In this document: positions 26,218-37,509 of the stretch, in pieces
Layout of the letters: the number at the start of each line of letters is the position of its first letter
Numbering within the stretch: the first letter of the stretch is position 1
Assembly: GCA_903882285.1 (NCBI GenBank)
Contig: CAIRWM010000062.1
Coordinates: 1-45,907, forward strand
Source: an uncultured cyanobacterium
GTDB taxonomy: Bacteria; Cyanobacteriota; Cyanobacteriia; PCC-6307; Cyanobiaceae
Direction: 5' to 3'
Length of the DNA: 45,907 bases
Translations under genes and position numbers: made by a program
Notes under the pieces: generated by a model
The model's input: only the letters and a program-made list of their open reading frames with translations
Told to the model about the DNA's origin: nothing
Database searches by the model: none

Positions 26218-27884
26218 CGTCGGCCTCCTGTCCAGAGCTCACGGCCGGTGGTGACCTTCAGGTCGAGCTGCCCTTCCGGAATGCCATAGCCGTAGGGGTG
26301 GGTCACTAGGGGGGCTTCCCCTGGCCAGTTCTCCACCGGTGGAGGCGATGTGGTGAGCCACTCAGGCGTGAGGGCGTTCCAGGGGTTGTCGCCGGCCACT
26401 TCGCCGCGGAAGGCGCTCCACACAACGTTGATCAAGAAAGGCAGGGTGCTGATGGCCATCAACAGAGCCCCGATACTGCTCACCTGGTTGAGGGTGGTGA
26501 AGGCCGGGTCGTACTCGGCCACCCGCCGCGGCATGCCATTGAGGCCGAGCCAGTGCTGGGGGGCGAAGCAGAGGTTGAAGCCGATGAAGGTAAGCAGGAA
26601 GTGCAGGCGTCCCAGATCTTCATTGAGCATGCGGCCGGTAAATTTTGGATACCAGTGATAAACGGAGGCAAAAATGATGAACACGGTGCCGCCGTAAACT
26701 ATGTAGTGAAAATGGCCGACAACAAAATAGGTATCGTGAACGTGAATGTCGAATGGGACCTGAGCCAGGGCAACACCGGTGATACCCCCGAACACGAAAT
26801 TGACAATGAAAGCGCAGGAAAACAACATGGCACTGTTGAGAGCGAGCTTCCCTCCCCATAGGGTGGCGAGCCAGTTGAAAAACTTGATGCCGGTGGGTAC
26901 GGCGATGAAGGACGTGGCGATCGTGAAGAAAAGGCGCATCCAGGGGGGAGTACCGCTGGTGAACATGTGGTGGGCCCAGACAATCAGTCCAAGAACAACG
27001 ATGCCCAGGATGGAATACACCATAGTGGTGTAGCCGAACAGGGGTTTGCGGGCGTGGATCGGCAAAATTTCGCTGACCAGCCCGAATGCCGGCAGCACCA
27101 TGATGTACACCGCCGGATGGGAATAGAACCAGAACAGGTGCTGGTACACCACCACGTTGCCGCCCAGGGCGGGGTTGAAAAAGCCAGTGTGGGCAATGAT
27201 GTCGAAACTCAGCAGGATAAGGGTCCCGGCCAGCACCGGCGTTGAGAGCACCACCAGGATGCTGGTGCCAAGCATGGCCCAGCAGTACATTGGCAATTGC
27301 ATCATCTTCAGGCCGGGCCTGCGCAGCTTCCAGATGGTGGCGATGAAGTTGATGCCGCCGAAGATTGAGCTGCCGCCGAGCAGCAGCACACTTAGGATCC
27401 AGATCACCTGGCCGAGCGCTGGGGTGGTCAGGCTCAGAGGCGGATAGGCGGTCCAGCCCGACTGGGCGGCGCCGCCGGCAATGAAGTAGCTGCTGATCAG
27501 CAGGATGCCGGCGGGGGGAATCAGCCAGAAAGCCACGGCATTCAAACGTGGGAAGGCCATGTCGCGGGCACCGACATAAAAGGGGATGAGGTAGTTCCCG
27601 AAGGCACCGTTCACCACCGGCACGATCCAGAGAAAAATCATCACCGTGCCGTGAAGGGTGAGGACTTCGTTATAGGTTTCGCGGCTGACGAAATCACTGA
27701 TCGGGCTGGCCAGTTCGGTGCGGATCACGCCGGCCAGGGCGCCGCCGATCAGGTAAAAGACGAAGCCCGTGACCAGATACTGAAGCCCGATCACCTTGTG
27801 ATCAAGGCTGAAACTCAGGTATTTCAGCCAGCCCTGGGGCTGCAGTCCCTGGGGCTCGAAATCTGATGGGGAAGCGAGCGTCAT
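26214..27884 (-). CDS. ctaD: Cytochrome c oxidase subunit I
   Basis: Catalytic subunit of the haem-copper oxidase, 556 residues and 12 membrane helices. Low-spin haem ligands lie in LHGTVMIFLWIVP and GHFHYIVYGG; the CuB/Tyr cross-link helix reads LFWFYSHPAVYIMVLPAFG, and the second CuB histidines are in LIVWAHHMFTSG. This fits the A-type oxidases. It lies between ctaC (4-base gap) and ctaE (ATGA overlap). The enzyme reduces O2 to water in the thylakoid or plasma membrane, taking electrons from plastocyanin or cytochrome c6. Confidence 0.97.
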   Translation of the reverse strand: MTLASPSDFEPQGLQPQGWLKYLSFSLDHKVIGLQYLVTGFVFYLIGGALAGVIRTELASPISDFVSRETYNEVLTLHGTVMIFLWIVPVVNGAFGNYLIPFYVGARDMAFPRLNAVAFWLIPPAGILLISSYFIAGGAAQSGWTAYPPLSLTTPALGQVIWILSVLLLGGSSIFGGINFIATIWKLRRPGLKMMQLPMYCWAMLGTSILVVLSTPVLAGTLILLSFDIIAHTGFFNPALGGNVVVYQHLFWFYSHPAVYIMVLPAFGLVSEILPIHARKPLFGYTTMVYSILGIVVLGLIVWAHHMFTSGTPPWMRLFFTIATSFIAVPTGIKFFNWLATLWGGKLALNSAMLFSCAFIVNFVFGGITGVALAQVPFDIHVHDTYFVVGHFHYIVYGGTVFIIFASVYHWYPKFTGRMLNEDLGRLHFLLTFIGFNLCFAPQHWLGLNGMPRRVAEYDPAFTTLNQVSSIGALLMAISTLPFLINVVWSAFRGEVAGDNPWNALTPEWLTTSPPPVENWPGEAPLVTHPYGYGIPEGQLDLKVTTGRELWTGGRR

Positions 27885-27888
27885 CGGA

Positions 27889-28752
27889 TCAGGCGGTAGG
27901 GTGGAGCGGCGCGCTGGCCACGGTGGCAGGAGCAGGGGTGTTCTTGGTCAGCCAGGCATCAAAGGCATCGCTCTCATGCACCACAACGGTGGAGCGCATG
28001 CCTCCGTGGTACGGGCCACAGAGTTCGGCGCAGACGATCGGATAGCTGCCCGGCTTGGTAGCGGTGAAGGTGAGTACCGTCTGCTGGCCGGGAATCACGT
28101 CCTGCTTGAGCCGGAACTGGGGCACCCAAAAAGCGTGGATCACGTCGTTGGCCTTCATGCGCAGTTCCACGGGGCGATTGGCGGGGATGTGCAGTTCGCC
28201 ACTGGTGATGTCGCCCTCTGGATAGTGAAAAATGAAGGCAAACTGCATGGCGGTGAGCTCCACCGGCAGGGCGCCGGCGCTGCCGGCCTGGCCGATGCCG
28301 GCCCAGACGCGGGCCTGCTGGGTGCCGCCGTCAGCAGCGGCGCTGGAGTCGCTGGCCATGGCCATGCCATGCATCGCACCGTGGTCGTTGAGCGGTGTCA
28401 TGCCGCCCATGCGTTCATAGATGTCGTAGCTGTAGATGCCGACGAACAGCACCACGATGGCTGGAATCGCCGTCCAGACGATCTCCATCGGCAGATTTCC
28501 CTCGATCGCAACGCCATCGGAGCGATCGCCGCGGCGGCGGCGGAAGCGCACCAGGCTGAACACCAACAGCCCGGCGATCCCCAGGAACAGGATTGTGCCA
28601 ATGCTGAACAAAACCTGAAACAGGGAGTCATAAACAGGGGCATTGGCACTGGCGTCCAGCGGCAGTAGCTGGACGTTCTGACCCACCCAGAGGCCAGTGA
28701 GGACAAGGACCATGCCCACCAGGAGGGTGATCAGGGTCGGAGGAATCGCCAC
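27889..28752 (-). CDS. ctaC: Cytochrome c oxidase subunit II
   Basis: Carries the CuA entry site for electrons. It has 287 residues: two membrane helices (LITLLVGMVLVLTGLWVGQN; VLFSIGTILFLGIAGLLVFSLV), then a cupredoxin domain with MKANDVIHAFWVPQFRLKQD and the CuA loop CAELCGPYHGGM (Cys241, Glu243, Cys245, His249, Met252). A Met/His-rich stretch (MGGMTPLNDHGAMHGMAMA) lies between membrane part and cupredoxin. I chose GTG 28752 because GAAGG lies 10 bases upstream of it and the protein then opens AIPPTLITLL; GTG 28776 is the alternative. Confidence 0.94.
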   Translation of the reverse strand: MAIPPTLITLLVGMVLVLTGLWVGQNVQLLPLDASANAPVYDSLFQVLFSIGTILFLGIAGLLVFSLVRFRRRRGDRSDGVAIEGNLPMEIVWTAIPAIVVLFVGIYSYDIYERMGGMTPLNDHGAMHGMAMASDSSAAADGGTQQARVWAGIGQAGSAGALPVELTAMQFAFIFHYPEGDITSGELHIPANRPVELRMKANDVIHAFWVPQFRLKQDVIPGQQTVLTFTATKPGSYPIVCAELCGPYHGGMRSTVVVHESDAFDAWLTKNTPAPATVASAPLHPTA

Positions 28753-28920
28753 GGTTCGAAAGCCTTCGACGACCACCCTATGAAAATCGGACGGGCCTAG
28801 AGAGCAATTCTGTAGTGAAGGCGTCGATTGCGAGTAAAATTCACATCCTGTCGATGAGATGTGCGGGATCGCTCATCTGCGCAAACTCGCTAAGTTAAGC
28901 CACCTCTCTTCATTGCGGCG

Positions 28921-29976
28921 ATGCCTCTGCGCTCACTGCCGCCGCCTTCCTTGCTCGCTCCAGTCGTCTCCTCCTCCGTGCCTGCGGCCTCCGCCCCTGG
29001 GGATAGCGATGCCGTGCTTCGGCCGCCAGCCCCCCTGGCGCGGACCTTGGAGCTTCTGACTTCCCATTTGGTCGTGGCTCTGGTGGCCCTGGTGGCCATC
29101 GGTGGTGCCACTCGGGTGATGGAGGCCGGCCTGGCCTGCCCCGACTGGCCCCTCTGCTACGGCGTGCTGCTGCCCAGCCGTCAGATGAATCTCCAGGTTT
29201 TCTTGGAATGGTTTCACCGGCTGGATGCCTTTCTTGTCGGGATGGCTCTGCTGGTGCTCTCCGCTCTGAGCTTGCGCTTCCGAGCCTGGCTGCCCCACTG
29301 GCTCCCCTGGGCGAGCGGCGGCGCCCTAGCCCTCGTGGCCGTGCAGGGCGGGCTCGGGGCGCTGACGGTGCTGAGGTTGTTGGAGTCCTCCACGGTCACG
29401 GCCCACCTCGCCACGGCTCTGCTGCTGGTGCTGCTGCTCAGCGCTGTCCATCAGAAGCTGTCCGTCGCCCTCGCCAAGCGCGACCCCGGCTCCGTGCAGC
29501 CGCTTCCCCCCCTGCCCCTGTGGTGGAGCGGCCTGGCTCTCGTGGCCGGAGGCCTGGTGCTCGCTCAATGCGTTCTCGGCGGGGCCATGGCCAGCCAGTG
29601 GGCAGCTGATCGCTGTTTCAGCGCCGGCGACGGCTGCCGCTGGCTCCTGGCCCATAGGCTCGGGGCCTATCCCGCTGCCCTCACCGTGTTCGGGCTGGCT
29701 CTGGGCTCCTTTGCCCTGCCGCGCCAGCGCCGCGGCCTAAGGGGGTTTGCGGCGGCGGCGGCGGTTCTGGTGCTCGCTCAGGTGCTCCTCGGGGTGCTCG
29801 CCCTTCGTCTCCAGCTGGCCGTGCCCGCCGTCACCGTCTCGCACCAGCTGGTCGCCGCCCTGCTAGTGGCCGTGATCGGCGCCATTGGCGGCCGCACCCT
29901 CTCTGGTTCCGCCCGTACCACCGGAGCCCTCCAGTCCCCAACGTCCCCGTCTCCCCTCGAGGTGGCCCATGGTTAG
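28921..29976 (+). CDS. ctaA: Haem A synthase (CtaA/COX15)
   Basis: Oxidises the C8 methyl of haem O to the formyl of haem A. It has 351 residues and eight membrane helices after a 35-residue Pro/Ser-rich start. Four histidines stand in the expected places: [28 protein letters not shown] and [10 protein letters not shown]. The Cys pair of the first loop is in [10 protein letters not shown]. It starts a plus-strand run with ctaB, overlapping it by 8 bases, and faces the oxidase structural genes across about 170 bases. Confidence 0.94.
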   Translation: MPLRSLPPPSLLAPVVSSSVPAASAPGDSDAVLRPPAPLARTLELLTSHLVVALVALVAIGGATRVMEAGLACPDWPLCYGVLLPSRQMNLQVFLEWFHRLDAFLVGMALLVLSALSLRFRAWLPHWLPWASGGALALVAVQGGLGALTVLRLLESSTVTAHLATALLLVLLLSAVHQKLSVALAKRDPGSVQPLPPLPLWWSGLALVAGGLVLAQCVLGGAMASQWAADRCFSAGDGCRWLLAHRLGAYPAALTVFGLALGSFALPRQRRGLRGFAAAAAVLVLAQVLLGVLALRLQLAVPAVTVSHQLVAALLVAVIGAIGGRTLSGSARTTGALQSPTSPSPLEVAHG

Positions 29977-30967
29977 CGCCACGGCCCTGATTCCCCCGGC
30001 CCAGGCCGCCGTCAACACCAGTCCGGATGTGCCCCGTTCGGTGCGGCTGCCTGCCTGGCTAGAGGTGGCCAAGCCCCGCCTGATCCCCCTGCTGCTTGCC
30101 ACCACGATCGGCGGGATGGTTCTCAGCACGGCCTGGCCGCTGGAGCCGCTGCGCATTCTCTTGACCCTGCTGGGCGGGGCCATGGCCTCTGCGGCGGCCG
30201 GAGTTCTCAATTGCCTTTGGGAGCAGGAACTCGATGGGCGCATGCAGCGCACCAGTCGTCGTGCCCTGCCGTCGGGACGGTTGGCCCAGCGCCAGGCCTT
30301 CGCCCTGGCGATCGCCCTGACGTTGGTCTCCACGGCCGTGCTGGTGATCGGTGTGAATCCCTTGGCGGCTTCGCTCGCCCTGCTGGGGCTCTGCAGCTAC
30401 GTTCTGCTCTACACCGCCCTGCTGAAGCCCCGAACCGCTCAGAACATCGTGATCGGCGGCGTCGCCGGCGCCATTCCGCCGTTGGTGGGAGCGGCGGCGG
30501 CAACGGGTCATCTCAACTGGGGCGGCTGGTGGCTGTTTGCCCTGGTGATGGTCTGGACCCCGGCCCACTTCTGGGCCCTCGCTCTGCTGCTGCGTGACGA
30601 CTACCGCTCGGTCGGAATCCCGATGCTGCCGGTGGTAAAGGGGGTGGCCGTCACCGCCCGGGCGATCAGCCACTACAGCTGGATCACCGTGGCGATGAGC
30701 GCCCTTGGGGTGTTGGTTCTGCCCAGCGGCGGCTGGCTCTATGGCCTGCTGGTGATTCCGTTCAACGCCCGTCTGCTGCAACTGAGCAACGATCTCTCCC
30801 GGGCTCCGGAGGATCCCCAGCGGGCCCGCAACCTGTTCCGCTGGTCGATCCTTTACCTCTTCGGCATCTGTTTGTTGCTGGTGCTGGCCCGCACCCCCGA
30901 GGCCTCCTTGGCTGATCTGCCCGGGCTGCTGGCCGCCCTGCCTCTTTCGGTGGCGGGGGCTGCCTAG
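29969..30967 (+). CDS. ctaB: Haem O synthase (protohaem IX farnesyltransferase)
   Basis: Adds a farnesyl group to haem B; UbiA-superfamily membrane enzyme of 332 residues with about nine helices. The first prenyl-diphosphate motif reads [23 protein letters not shown], with Glu where the first Asp is usual but the second Asp and MxRT kept. The second is [36 protein letters not shown] is the typical opening. ATG 29969 lies within the ctaA end. The stop falls in a short direct duplication (TGCCTAG twice, 30961 and 30970). Confidence 0.94.
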   Translation: MVSATALIPPAQAAVNTSPDVPRSVRLPAWLEVAKPRLIPLLLATTIGGMVLSTAWPLEPLRILLTLLGGAMASAAAGVLNCLWEQELDGRMQRTSRRALPSGRLAQRQAFALAIALTLVSTAVLVIGVNPLAASLALLGLCSYVLLYTALLKPRTAQNIVIGGVAGAIPPLVGAAAATGHLNWGGWWLFALVMVWTPAHFWALALLLRDDYRSVGIPMLPVVKGVAVTARAISHYSWITVAMSALGVLVLPSGGWLYGLLVIPFNARLLQLSNDLSRAPEDPQRARNLFRWSILYLFGICLLLVLARTPEASLADLPGLLAALPLSVAGAA

Positions 30968-31002
30968 ATTGCCTAGTCCAGGCGTCGTGGAGTGAATCGG
31001 GC

Positions 31003-32028
31003 TTGATTGAGCTGCAGCACCTCAGCAAGAGTTTCGGCGGTGGCCGCAAGAGTGCATCGATCCAGGCGCTCGACGATCTCTGTCTGAGTGTCTCGAGCGG
31101 CAGTCTCTACGGGCTTCTTGGGCCCAATGGGGCCGGCAAGACCACCTGCTTGCGCATCCTTTGCACTCTGCTGTCTCCCGACGCCGGCAGCGTCCAGGTG
31201 GCCGGGCTGGATGCCCTGGCCCAGCCCCGGGCCGTACGCCGCTTGCTCGGCTATGTGGCCCAGGACGTGGCCATCGACAAGATCCTCAGCGGACGTGAAC
31301 TGCTCCAGCTGCAGGGCGATCTCTATCACCTGCCAAGCGCGGAGCGGAACAGCCGCATCGGCGAGCTGATTGAGCTGCTGGGGATGCGGGAGTGGATCGA
31401 GCGGCGCTGCGGCACCTATTCGGGCGGCATGCGCCGCCGACTCGATCTCGCCGCCGGCCTGCTGCACCGTCCCCGGGTGCTGGTGCTCGATGAGCCCACG
31501 GTGGGCCTCGACATCGAGAGCCGCGCCGCCATCTGGCAGGTGTTGCAGCAGCTGCGCGCCGAGGGCACCACCGTGCTGCTCAGCAGCCACTATCTTGAGG
31601 AGGTGGATGCCTTGGCCGATCGCCTTGCGATCCTCGAAGGCGGCCGCGTGATCGCGGAAGGCTCGCCCAGCGAGCTGAAGAGCGCTCTCGGTGGCGATCG
31701 CGTCACCCTGCGGGTGCGGGAGTTCAGCGATGCAGGTGAGGCGGCCCGGGTGCAGGACCTGCTGCGCGGCTGCCCCGGAGTGCGCCAGGTGGTGGTCAAC
31801 CGCTCCCAGGGCTATTCCCTCAACCTGGTGGTGGAGCGCAGTGATGTAATCGAGCTGCTGCGTCGTCAGCTCGCCGAGGCCGATCTGCCGGTCTTTGCTC
31901 TCGCGCAGAGTCGCCCCAGTCTTGACGATGTCTACTTGCAGGCCACCGGCCGCACCCTCATGGATGCCGAGCTCTCCGTGGCCGGCCTGCGCGACCCCAA
32001 GGCCGAGCGCAAGCAGAGCATGCGCTGA
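31003..32028 (+). CDS. ABC-2-type exporter, ATP-binding protein (DrrA/CcmA class)
   Basis: ATPase of 341 residues. Walker A is GPNGAGKTT (40-48), the signature is YSGGMRRRLDLAAG, Walker B is VLVLDEPTVGLD, and the switch lies in LLSSHYLEE. A C-terminal extension (LGGDRVTLRVREFSDAG...LDDVYLQATGRTL) is typical of drug/polyketide exporters of the DrrA class. The start is TTG 31003 (IELQHLSKSF), 35 bases after ctaB, with no better codon near. With the permease at 32096 it makes one exporter. The position behind ctaAB suggests co-transcription; the cargo is unknown. Confidence 0.9.
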   Translation: MIELQHLSKSFGGGRKSASIQALDDLCLSVSSGSLYGLLGPNGAGKTTCLRILCTLLSPDAGSVQVAGLDALAQPRAVRRLLGYVAQDVAIDKILSGRELLQLQGDLYHLPSAERNSRIGELIELLGMREWIERRCGTYSGGMRRRLDLAAGLLHRPRVLVLDEPTVGLDIESRAAIWQVLQQLRAEGTTVLLSSHYLEEVDALADRLAILEGGRVIAEGSPSELKSALGGDRVTLRVREFSDAGEAARVQDLLRGCPGVRQVVVNRSQGYSLNLVVERSDVIELLRRQLAEADLPVFALAQSRPSLDDVYLQATGRTLMDAELSVAGLRDPKAERKQSMR

Positions 32029-32042
32029 GCATTTCCCCCTGT

Positions 32043-32090
32043 CGAGACCGTCCTCTTTCGAGACCGCCCAGTTCCGAGACCATTCCCCCC
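32043..32090 (+). repeat. Three 16-base-spaced CGAGACC repeats between exporter genes
   Basis: CGAGACC occurs at 32043, 32059 and 32075, exactly 16 bases apart, and a partial AGACC touches the permease ATG at 32096. Between the first two copies 12 of 16 bases match. The block fills most of the 67-base gap between the exporter's ATPase and permease genes. Confidence 0.7.
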
Positions 32091-32095
32091 AGACC

Positions 32096-32959
32096 ATGAC
32101 CAGCGCCACCCCCGCCCTGAGCTCCCTGGCCGCCCCGGAGCCGGAAACCTCCGCCTTCGCTGAGATCAGCCAGGAAACCCTGGCCCTCACCCGTCGCCTG
32201 TTCGTTCAGCTGGCCCGCCGCCCCTCGACGCTGGTCGCCGGTGTGCTGCAGCCGCTGATCTGGCTGGTGCTCTTCGGGGCCCTGTTCGCCAACGCTCCCG
32301 CCGGCATGCTCCCGGGGGGCATGAGCTACGGACGCTTCCTCGGTGCCGGCGTGATCGTGTTCACCGCTTTCAGTGCCGCTCTCAATGCCGGCCTGCCGGT
32401 GATGTTCGATCGGGAGTTCGGCTTTCTCAACCGCCTGCTGGTGGCACCGCTGCGCTCGCGCAGTTCGATCGTGCTGGCCTCGGTGCTCTACATCACCAGC
32501 CTCAGCCTGGTTCAGAGCCTGGCGATCATGGTCACCGCTGCGGCACTGGGCTACGGCTGGCCGGGCGCCGCCGGGCTGGTGCTGGTGTTGGCCACGCTGC
32601 TGCTGCTCACCGTCGCGGTGACGGCCTTGAGCCTGGGGCTGGCCTTCGCCCTGCCGGGCCACATCGAACTGATCGCGGTGATCTTCGTGGCCAACCTGCC
32701 GCTGCTGTTCGCCAGCACGGCACTCGCACCGATTTCGTTCATGCCGGCCTGGTTGGGCTGGCTAGCGGCCCTGAATCCCCTTACCTTCGCGATTGAACCG
32801 ATCCGCGCCGCCTACAACGGGTCCTTCCGCCTCACCGACGTGGTGCTGACGGCCCCCTACGGCTCCCTCTCCGCCGCCACCTGCCTCGGCATCCTGGCGG
32901 CCCTGGCGCTGCTTCTGTTCCTGGCGATCCGCCCGCTGCTGGATCGCAAACTCACCTAG
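32096..32959 (+). CDS. ABC-2-type exporter permease
   Basis: Membrane subunit of 287 residues with six helices: a cytoplasmic N-terminus ending LALTRRLFVQLARRPSTLVAGVLQPLIWLVLFGALF, then YGRFLGAGVIVFTAFSAALNAGLPVMFDREFGFLNRLLVAPLRS, the ABC-2 coupling region. LLFASTALAPISFMPAWLGWLAALNPLTFAIEPIR is the class signature near the end. It pairs with the ATPase at 31003. ATG 32096 fits the usual length; the frame stays open upstream but that part is the other gene's shadow. Confidence 0.9.
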   Translation: MTSATPALSSLAAPEPETSAFAEISQETLALTRRLFVQLARRPSTLVAGVLQPLIWLVLFGALFANAPAGMLPGGMSYGRFLGAGVIVFTAFSAALNAGLPVMFDREFGFLNRLLVAPLRSRSSIVLASVLYITSLSLVQSLAIMVTAAALGYGWPGAAGLVLVLATLLLLTVAVTALSLGLAFALPGHIELIAVIFVANLPLLFASTALAPISFMPAWLGWLAALNPLTFAIEPIRAAYNGSFRLTDVVLTAPYGSLSAATCLGILAALALLLFLAIRPLLDRKLT

Positions 32960-32970
32960 AGCCTCCCGCC

Positions 32971-34299
32971 GTGTCTCTGTCTCCGAACGCTCCTGCTCCC
33001 CGACCCGCGGCCCCGGCTCCCCGTCCCGATCTCGAAGCCCTGTTGCTGTCGGCGGTACGCCAACGCGACCACCAAGCTGCAGCCTGGCTGGTGCAGCAGT
33101 GGGTGCATCGCCGTAGCGTCGGCTCCCTGGAGCACTTCCAGTTGGAGATCTTGGCCCCCGGTGAGGGCACCGAGGCCTTCGACTGGCTCTGCCAGCTGAT
33201 TGACGAGGGGCCCTTGGCAGTAGCAGCGCCAGCGGCATTAGCAGCACCACTGGCGGTGGCAGAGACTTCCTCAGCAGCGGTGGCGATCCCGGCCCCCCCG
33301 CCTGGAGATGTGGAGGCCCGGGCGATTGCGGCGGTGGACGCGGCCTTCGACGCTCTGGCCGCCGAATTTCCCCAGTTCCGGCTGCCCGACCCCGCGGATC
33401 AGTTCGTTGTGGTAGGGGCACCTGATGGCGCCACCTCGGTGAATGTGCAGTTGGAGCCGTCTGTTGCGCCAGAGCGCCCGATTGCGTCAGAGCAGCCGAT
33501 GACCGCGTCGGCTCAGATCTCCCAGACGCTCAGCCCGGAGCTCCTGAGCGCCGACATCGATCTCGACGAGCCTCCGGCGGTGTTGGAGGAACCGCCTGCC
33601 GAACTCTTCGAGGATCCGATCCTGTTCCCACTCGCCGCCAGCGATCCGCTGGCCGGACGGCGCTTCTCCTTCGAGATTCCCCAGGCTCCCGTCGAGTCGG
33701 CCATCGCCGAGCCCCCATCGGGACCCCCCCACCACTCGGCGCCCGAGGTCACCTCAGAGGACACATCAGAGCCCGTGGCGGGGGATGGGCCTGCAGCTCT
33801 GGCTGAGGCCGCTCAACAGGATGCCCCGCTGGCCCGCCTGCGCCATCGCCTGCGGCGGGGACTCTCGCTGACGCGGGTCCGGACGCTGATGCGCGATTGC
33901 CTCGACGAGGCGGTGGCCAGTCTCAACCCGCCCCAGGCCGAGCCTCTTGATGCAGTGATGGATACGGGTGCGGCTGAAGATTTCGCCTGCCAGGACGAGG
34001 GGGTCGCGACCCCCTCGCCATCGGCAGCGGCCTCGGCCTTGGCATCGCCCCTGGTGACTGCCATCGCCAGCGTGGAGCCCTCGGCACCAGCACCAGCTTT
34101 CGCGCCGCTGGCGCTGGCGATGGCTGCGGTGCAGGACGTGGCGGCGCATGATGTGGCCGCACCCCTCTCACCGGCCGCCCAGCTGCGCCAGCGCCTGAGA
34201 TCTCGTCGGGTCGACACCCGGCCGGCGCCGGCTCCGGCCTCGTTGTCCGATCTGCGCGCGTGGTTGCCCAGTGTCGACGACGTTTCCCGCGCCTCCTGA
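32971..34299 (+). CDS. Acidic, Ala/Pro-rich protein of unknown function
   Basis: I do not recognise a family for these 442 residues. There is no signal peptide or membrane helix. The N-terminal ~75 residues look folded and helical (DLEALLLSAVRQRDHQAAAWLVQQWVHRRS...EAFDWLCQLID). About 180 low-complexity acidic Pro/Glu/Ala residues follow. Two basic helical islands then appear, LARLRHRLRRGLSLTRVRTLMRDCLDEAVASL (about 285-316) and LRQRLRSRRVDTRPAPAPASLSDLRAWLPSVDD at the end. The layout suggests a scaffold or adaptor with several short binding segments. GTG 32971 is the only start near; it lies 11 bases after the exporter permease. Confidence 0.7.
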   Translation: MSLSPNAPAPRPAAPAPRPDLEALLLSAVRQRDHQAAAWLVQQWVHRRSVGSLEHFQLEILAPGEGTEAFDWLCQLIDEGPLAVAAPAALAAPLAVAETSSAAVAIPAPPPGDVEARAIAAVDAAFDALAAEFPQFRLPDPADQFVVVGAPDGATSVNVQLEPSVAPERPIASEQPMTASAQISQTLSPELLSADIDLDEPPAVLEEPPAELFEDPILFPLAASDPLAGRRFSFEIPQAPVESAIAEPPSGPPHHSAPEVTSEDTSEPVAGDGPAALAEAAQQDAPLARLRHRLRRGLSLTRVRTLMRDCLDEAVASLNPPQAEPLDAVMDTGAAEDFACQDEGVATPSPSAAASALASPLVTAIASVEPSAPAPAFAPLALAMAAVQDVAAHDVAAPLSPAAQLRQRLRSRRVDTRPAPAPASLSDLRAWLPSVDDVSRAS

Positions 34300-34305
34300 A
34301 TCCCC

Positions 34306-35010
34306 ATGCGTCACTCCGATCAGGGCCGGCTTTTGAGGGCTGCGCTGTCCGGAGGCCTGATCGTCTCCGTGCAGGCCCCCGAAGGATCGCCGATGCGCGA
34401 TCCCCAGGTCATTGCGGCCATGGCCGAAGCCAGCTTGAGCAACGGGGCCATCGGTGTGCGGTTGGAGAGTCCGGAACATATCGGCGCGGTGCGACGCCGC
34501 TGCCCGCAGGCCCTGATCGTGGGGCTCTGGAAGCGCACGTTCGCCGGCAGTGCCGTCTACATCACGCCAGGCTGGGAGGAGATCCGCTCTGTCTGGGCGG
34601 CGGGAGCGGATGTGGTTGCCATTGACGCCACCGAGCGCCCTCGCCCGAACGGCCAGCGTCTGGAGGAGCTGATCAGCCGCAGCCGCGAGGAGCTGGGGGC
34701 GCCGCTGATGGCTGACGTGGACAGCGTGGCCAACGGGCTGAGAGCGGCGGAGCTGGGCTGCGCCTGGGTGGGCACCACCCTGTACGGCTACACCAAAGCC
34801 ACCGGCCCTTGCCAGCCACCGGCCTGGGATCTGTTGGCGCCGTTGCGCCGGCAGCTGCCGGACGCGGTGGCGCTGATTTGCGAGGGCGGCATTGCCAGTG
34901 CCCAGCAGGCTGTCCGCGCCCAGGGGGAGGGGGCCGACGCGGTGGTGGTTGGCACGGCGATCACCGGCGTGGACCTGCAGGTAAGCGCCTACGTGCGGGC
35001 GATGAGCTGA
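34306..35010 (+). CDS. nanE: Putative N-acetylmannosamine-6-phosphate 2-epimerase
   Basis: Interconverts ManNAc-6-phosphate and GlcNAc-6-phosphate. TIM-barrel protein of 234 residues with the NanE signatures: LSGGLIVSVQAPEGSPMRDP, LIVGLWKR, VVAIDATERPRPNG, MADVDSVANGLRAAELGCAWVGTTLYGYT and ICEGGI. No other sialic-acid gene lies nearby. Its only possible metabolic partner in the window is the hexosamine-kinase-like gene at 5390, far away. It starts 6 bases after the unknown acidic protein and probably shares its transcript. Confidence 0.9.
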   Translation: MRHSDQGRLLRAALSGGLIVSVQAPEGSPMRDPQVIAAMAEASLSNGAIGVRLESPEHIGAVRRRCPQALIVGLWKRTFAGSAVYITPGWEEIRSVWAAGADVVAIDATERPRPNGQRLEELISRSREELGAPLMADVDSVANGLRAAELGCAWVGTTLYGYTKATGPCQPPAWDLLAPLRRQLPDAVALICEGGIASAQQAVRAQGEGADAVVVGTAITGVDLQVSAYVRAMS

Positions 35011-35160
35011 TCGTGCAGTCCGGGTTCGCTTCTCCGAACTGAGAGGAAGCTGAAACGCAAAGGTTTTGTGCTGTCAGGTACATCGGCACCGTTGCCTGTG
35101 CACCATGGAAAAGCGTTCGTCGCCAGCTGCTGCGGCCAGTTCGGCGGCTGTCCAAGTTCC

Positions 35161-35166
35161 AGGAGG
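35161..35166 (+). promoter_or_regulatory. Strong Shine-Dalgarno site
   Basis: A perfect AGGAGG stands five bases before ATG 35172. Such sites are rare in this window, and it decides the start of the small secreted protein in favour of 35172 over the GTG at 35166 inside the site. Confidence 0.75.
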
Positions 35167-35171
35167 TGCCC

Positions 35172-35399
35172 ATGTCGCCTGTCCACACGTTCCGTTGTCT
35201 GCGGTCCGGCTTTCTGCTCCCCCTGGCCTGTGGTGGTTTGACCCTGTTTGGGTCGGTGTTCTTCGGCATGCCGATGACCTCGACTCATCTGGCCCAGATG
35301 CAGGCGCTCAACCGCGAACTGGGCAAGCTCTGCAGCGATCCTCCCCAGAAGGCGATCACCGTGTGCCGCATTCATGCGCGACTGGTGAGCGCCCTCTGA
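35172..35399 (+). CDS. Small secreted protein, 75 residues
   Basis: A basic start and one hydrophobic stretch (FLLPLACGGLTLFGSVFFG) form a signal peptide or anchor. The mature part, about 40 residues, is helical with two cysteines (ALNRELGKLCSDPPQKAITVCRIHARL) that could pair. No family recognised. The perfect AGGAGG site suggests that it is well translated. It converges with groEL2, only 7 bases between stops, and follows a 160-base gap after nanE in which I see no clear promoter. Confidence 0.7.
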   Translation: MSPVHTFRCLRSGFLLPLACGGLTLFGSVFFGMPMTSTHLAQMQALNRELGKLCSDPPQKAITVCRIHARLVSAL

Positions 35400-35406
35400 G
35401 AGGGGC

Positions 35407-37509
<2,103 letters not shown>

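Noticed and set aside
28750-28765. GGTTCGAA resembling a tRNA T-arm
   Set aside because: It lies within the 5' end of ctaC, and no acceptor, D or anticodon arm can be built around it.
28853-28877. GATGAG...CTCATC inverted repeat before ctaA
   Set aside because: Only six pairs with a 13-base loop and no other support; likely by chance.
35029-35050. Terminator-like repeat after nanE
   Set aside because: The best stem is five pairs (GTTCG/CGAAC) without a T-run; too weak to annotate.
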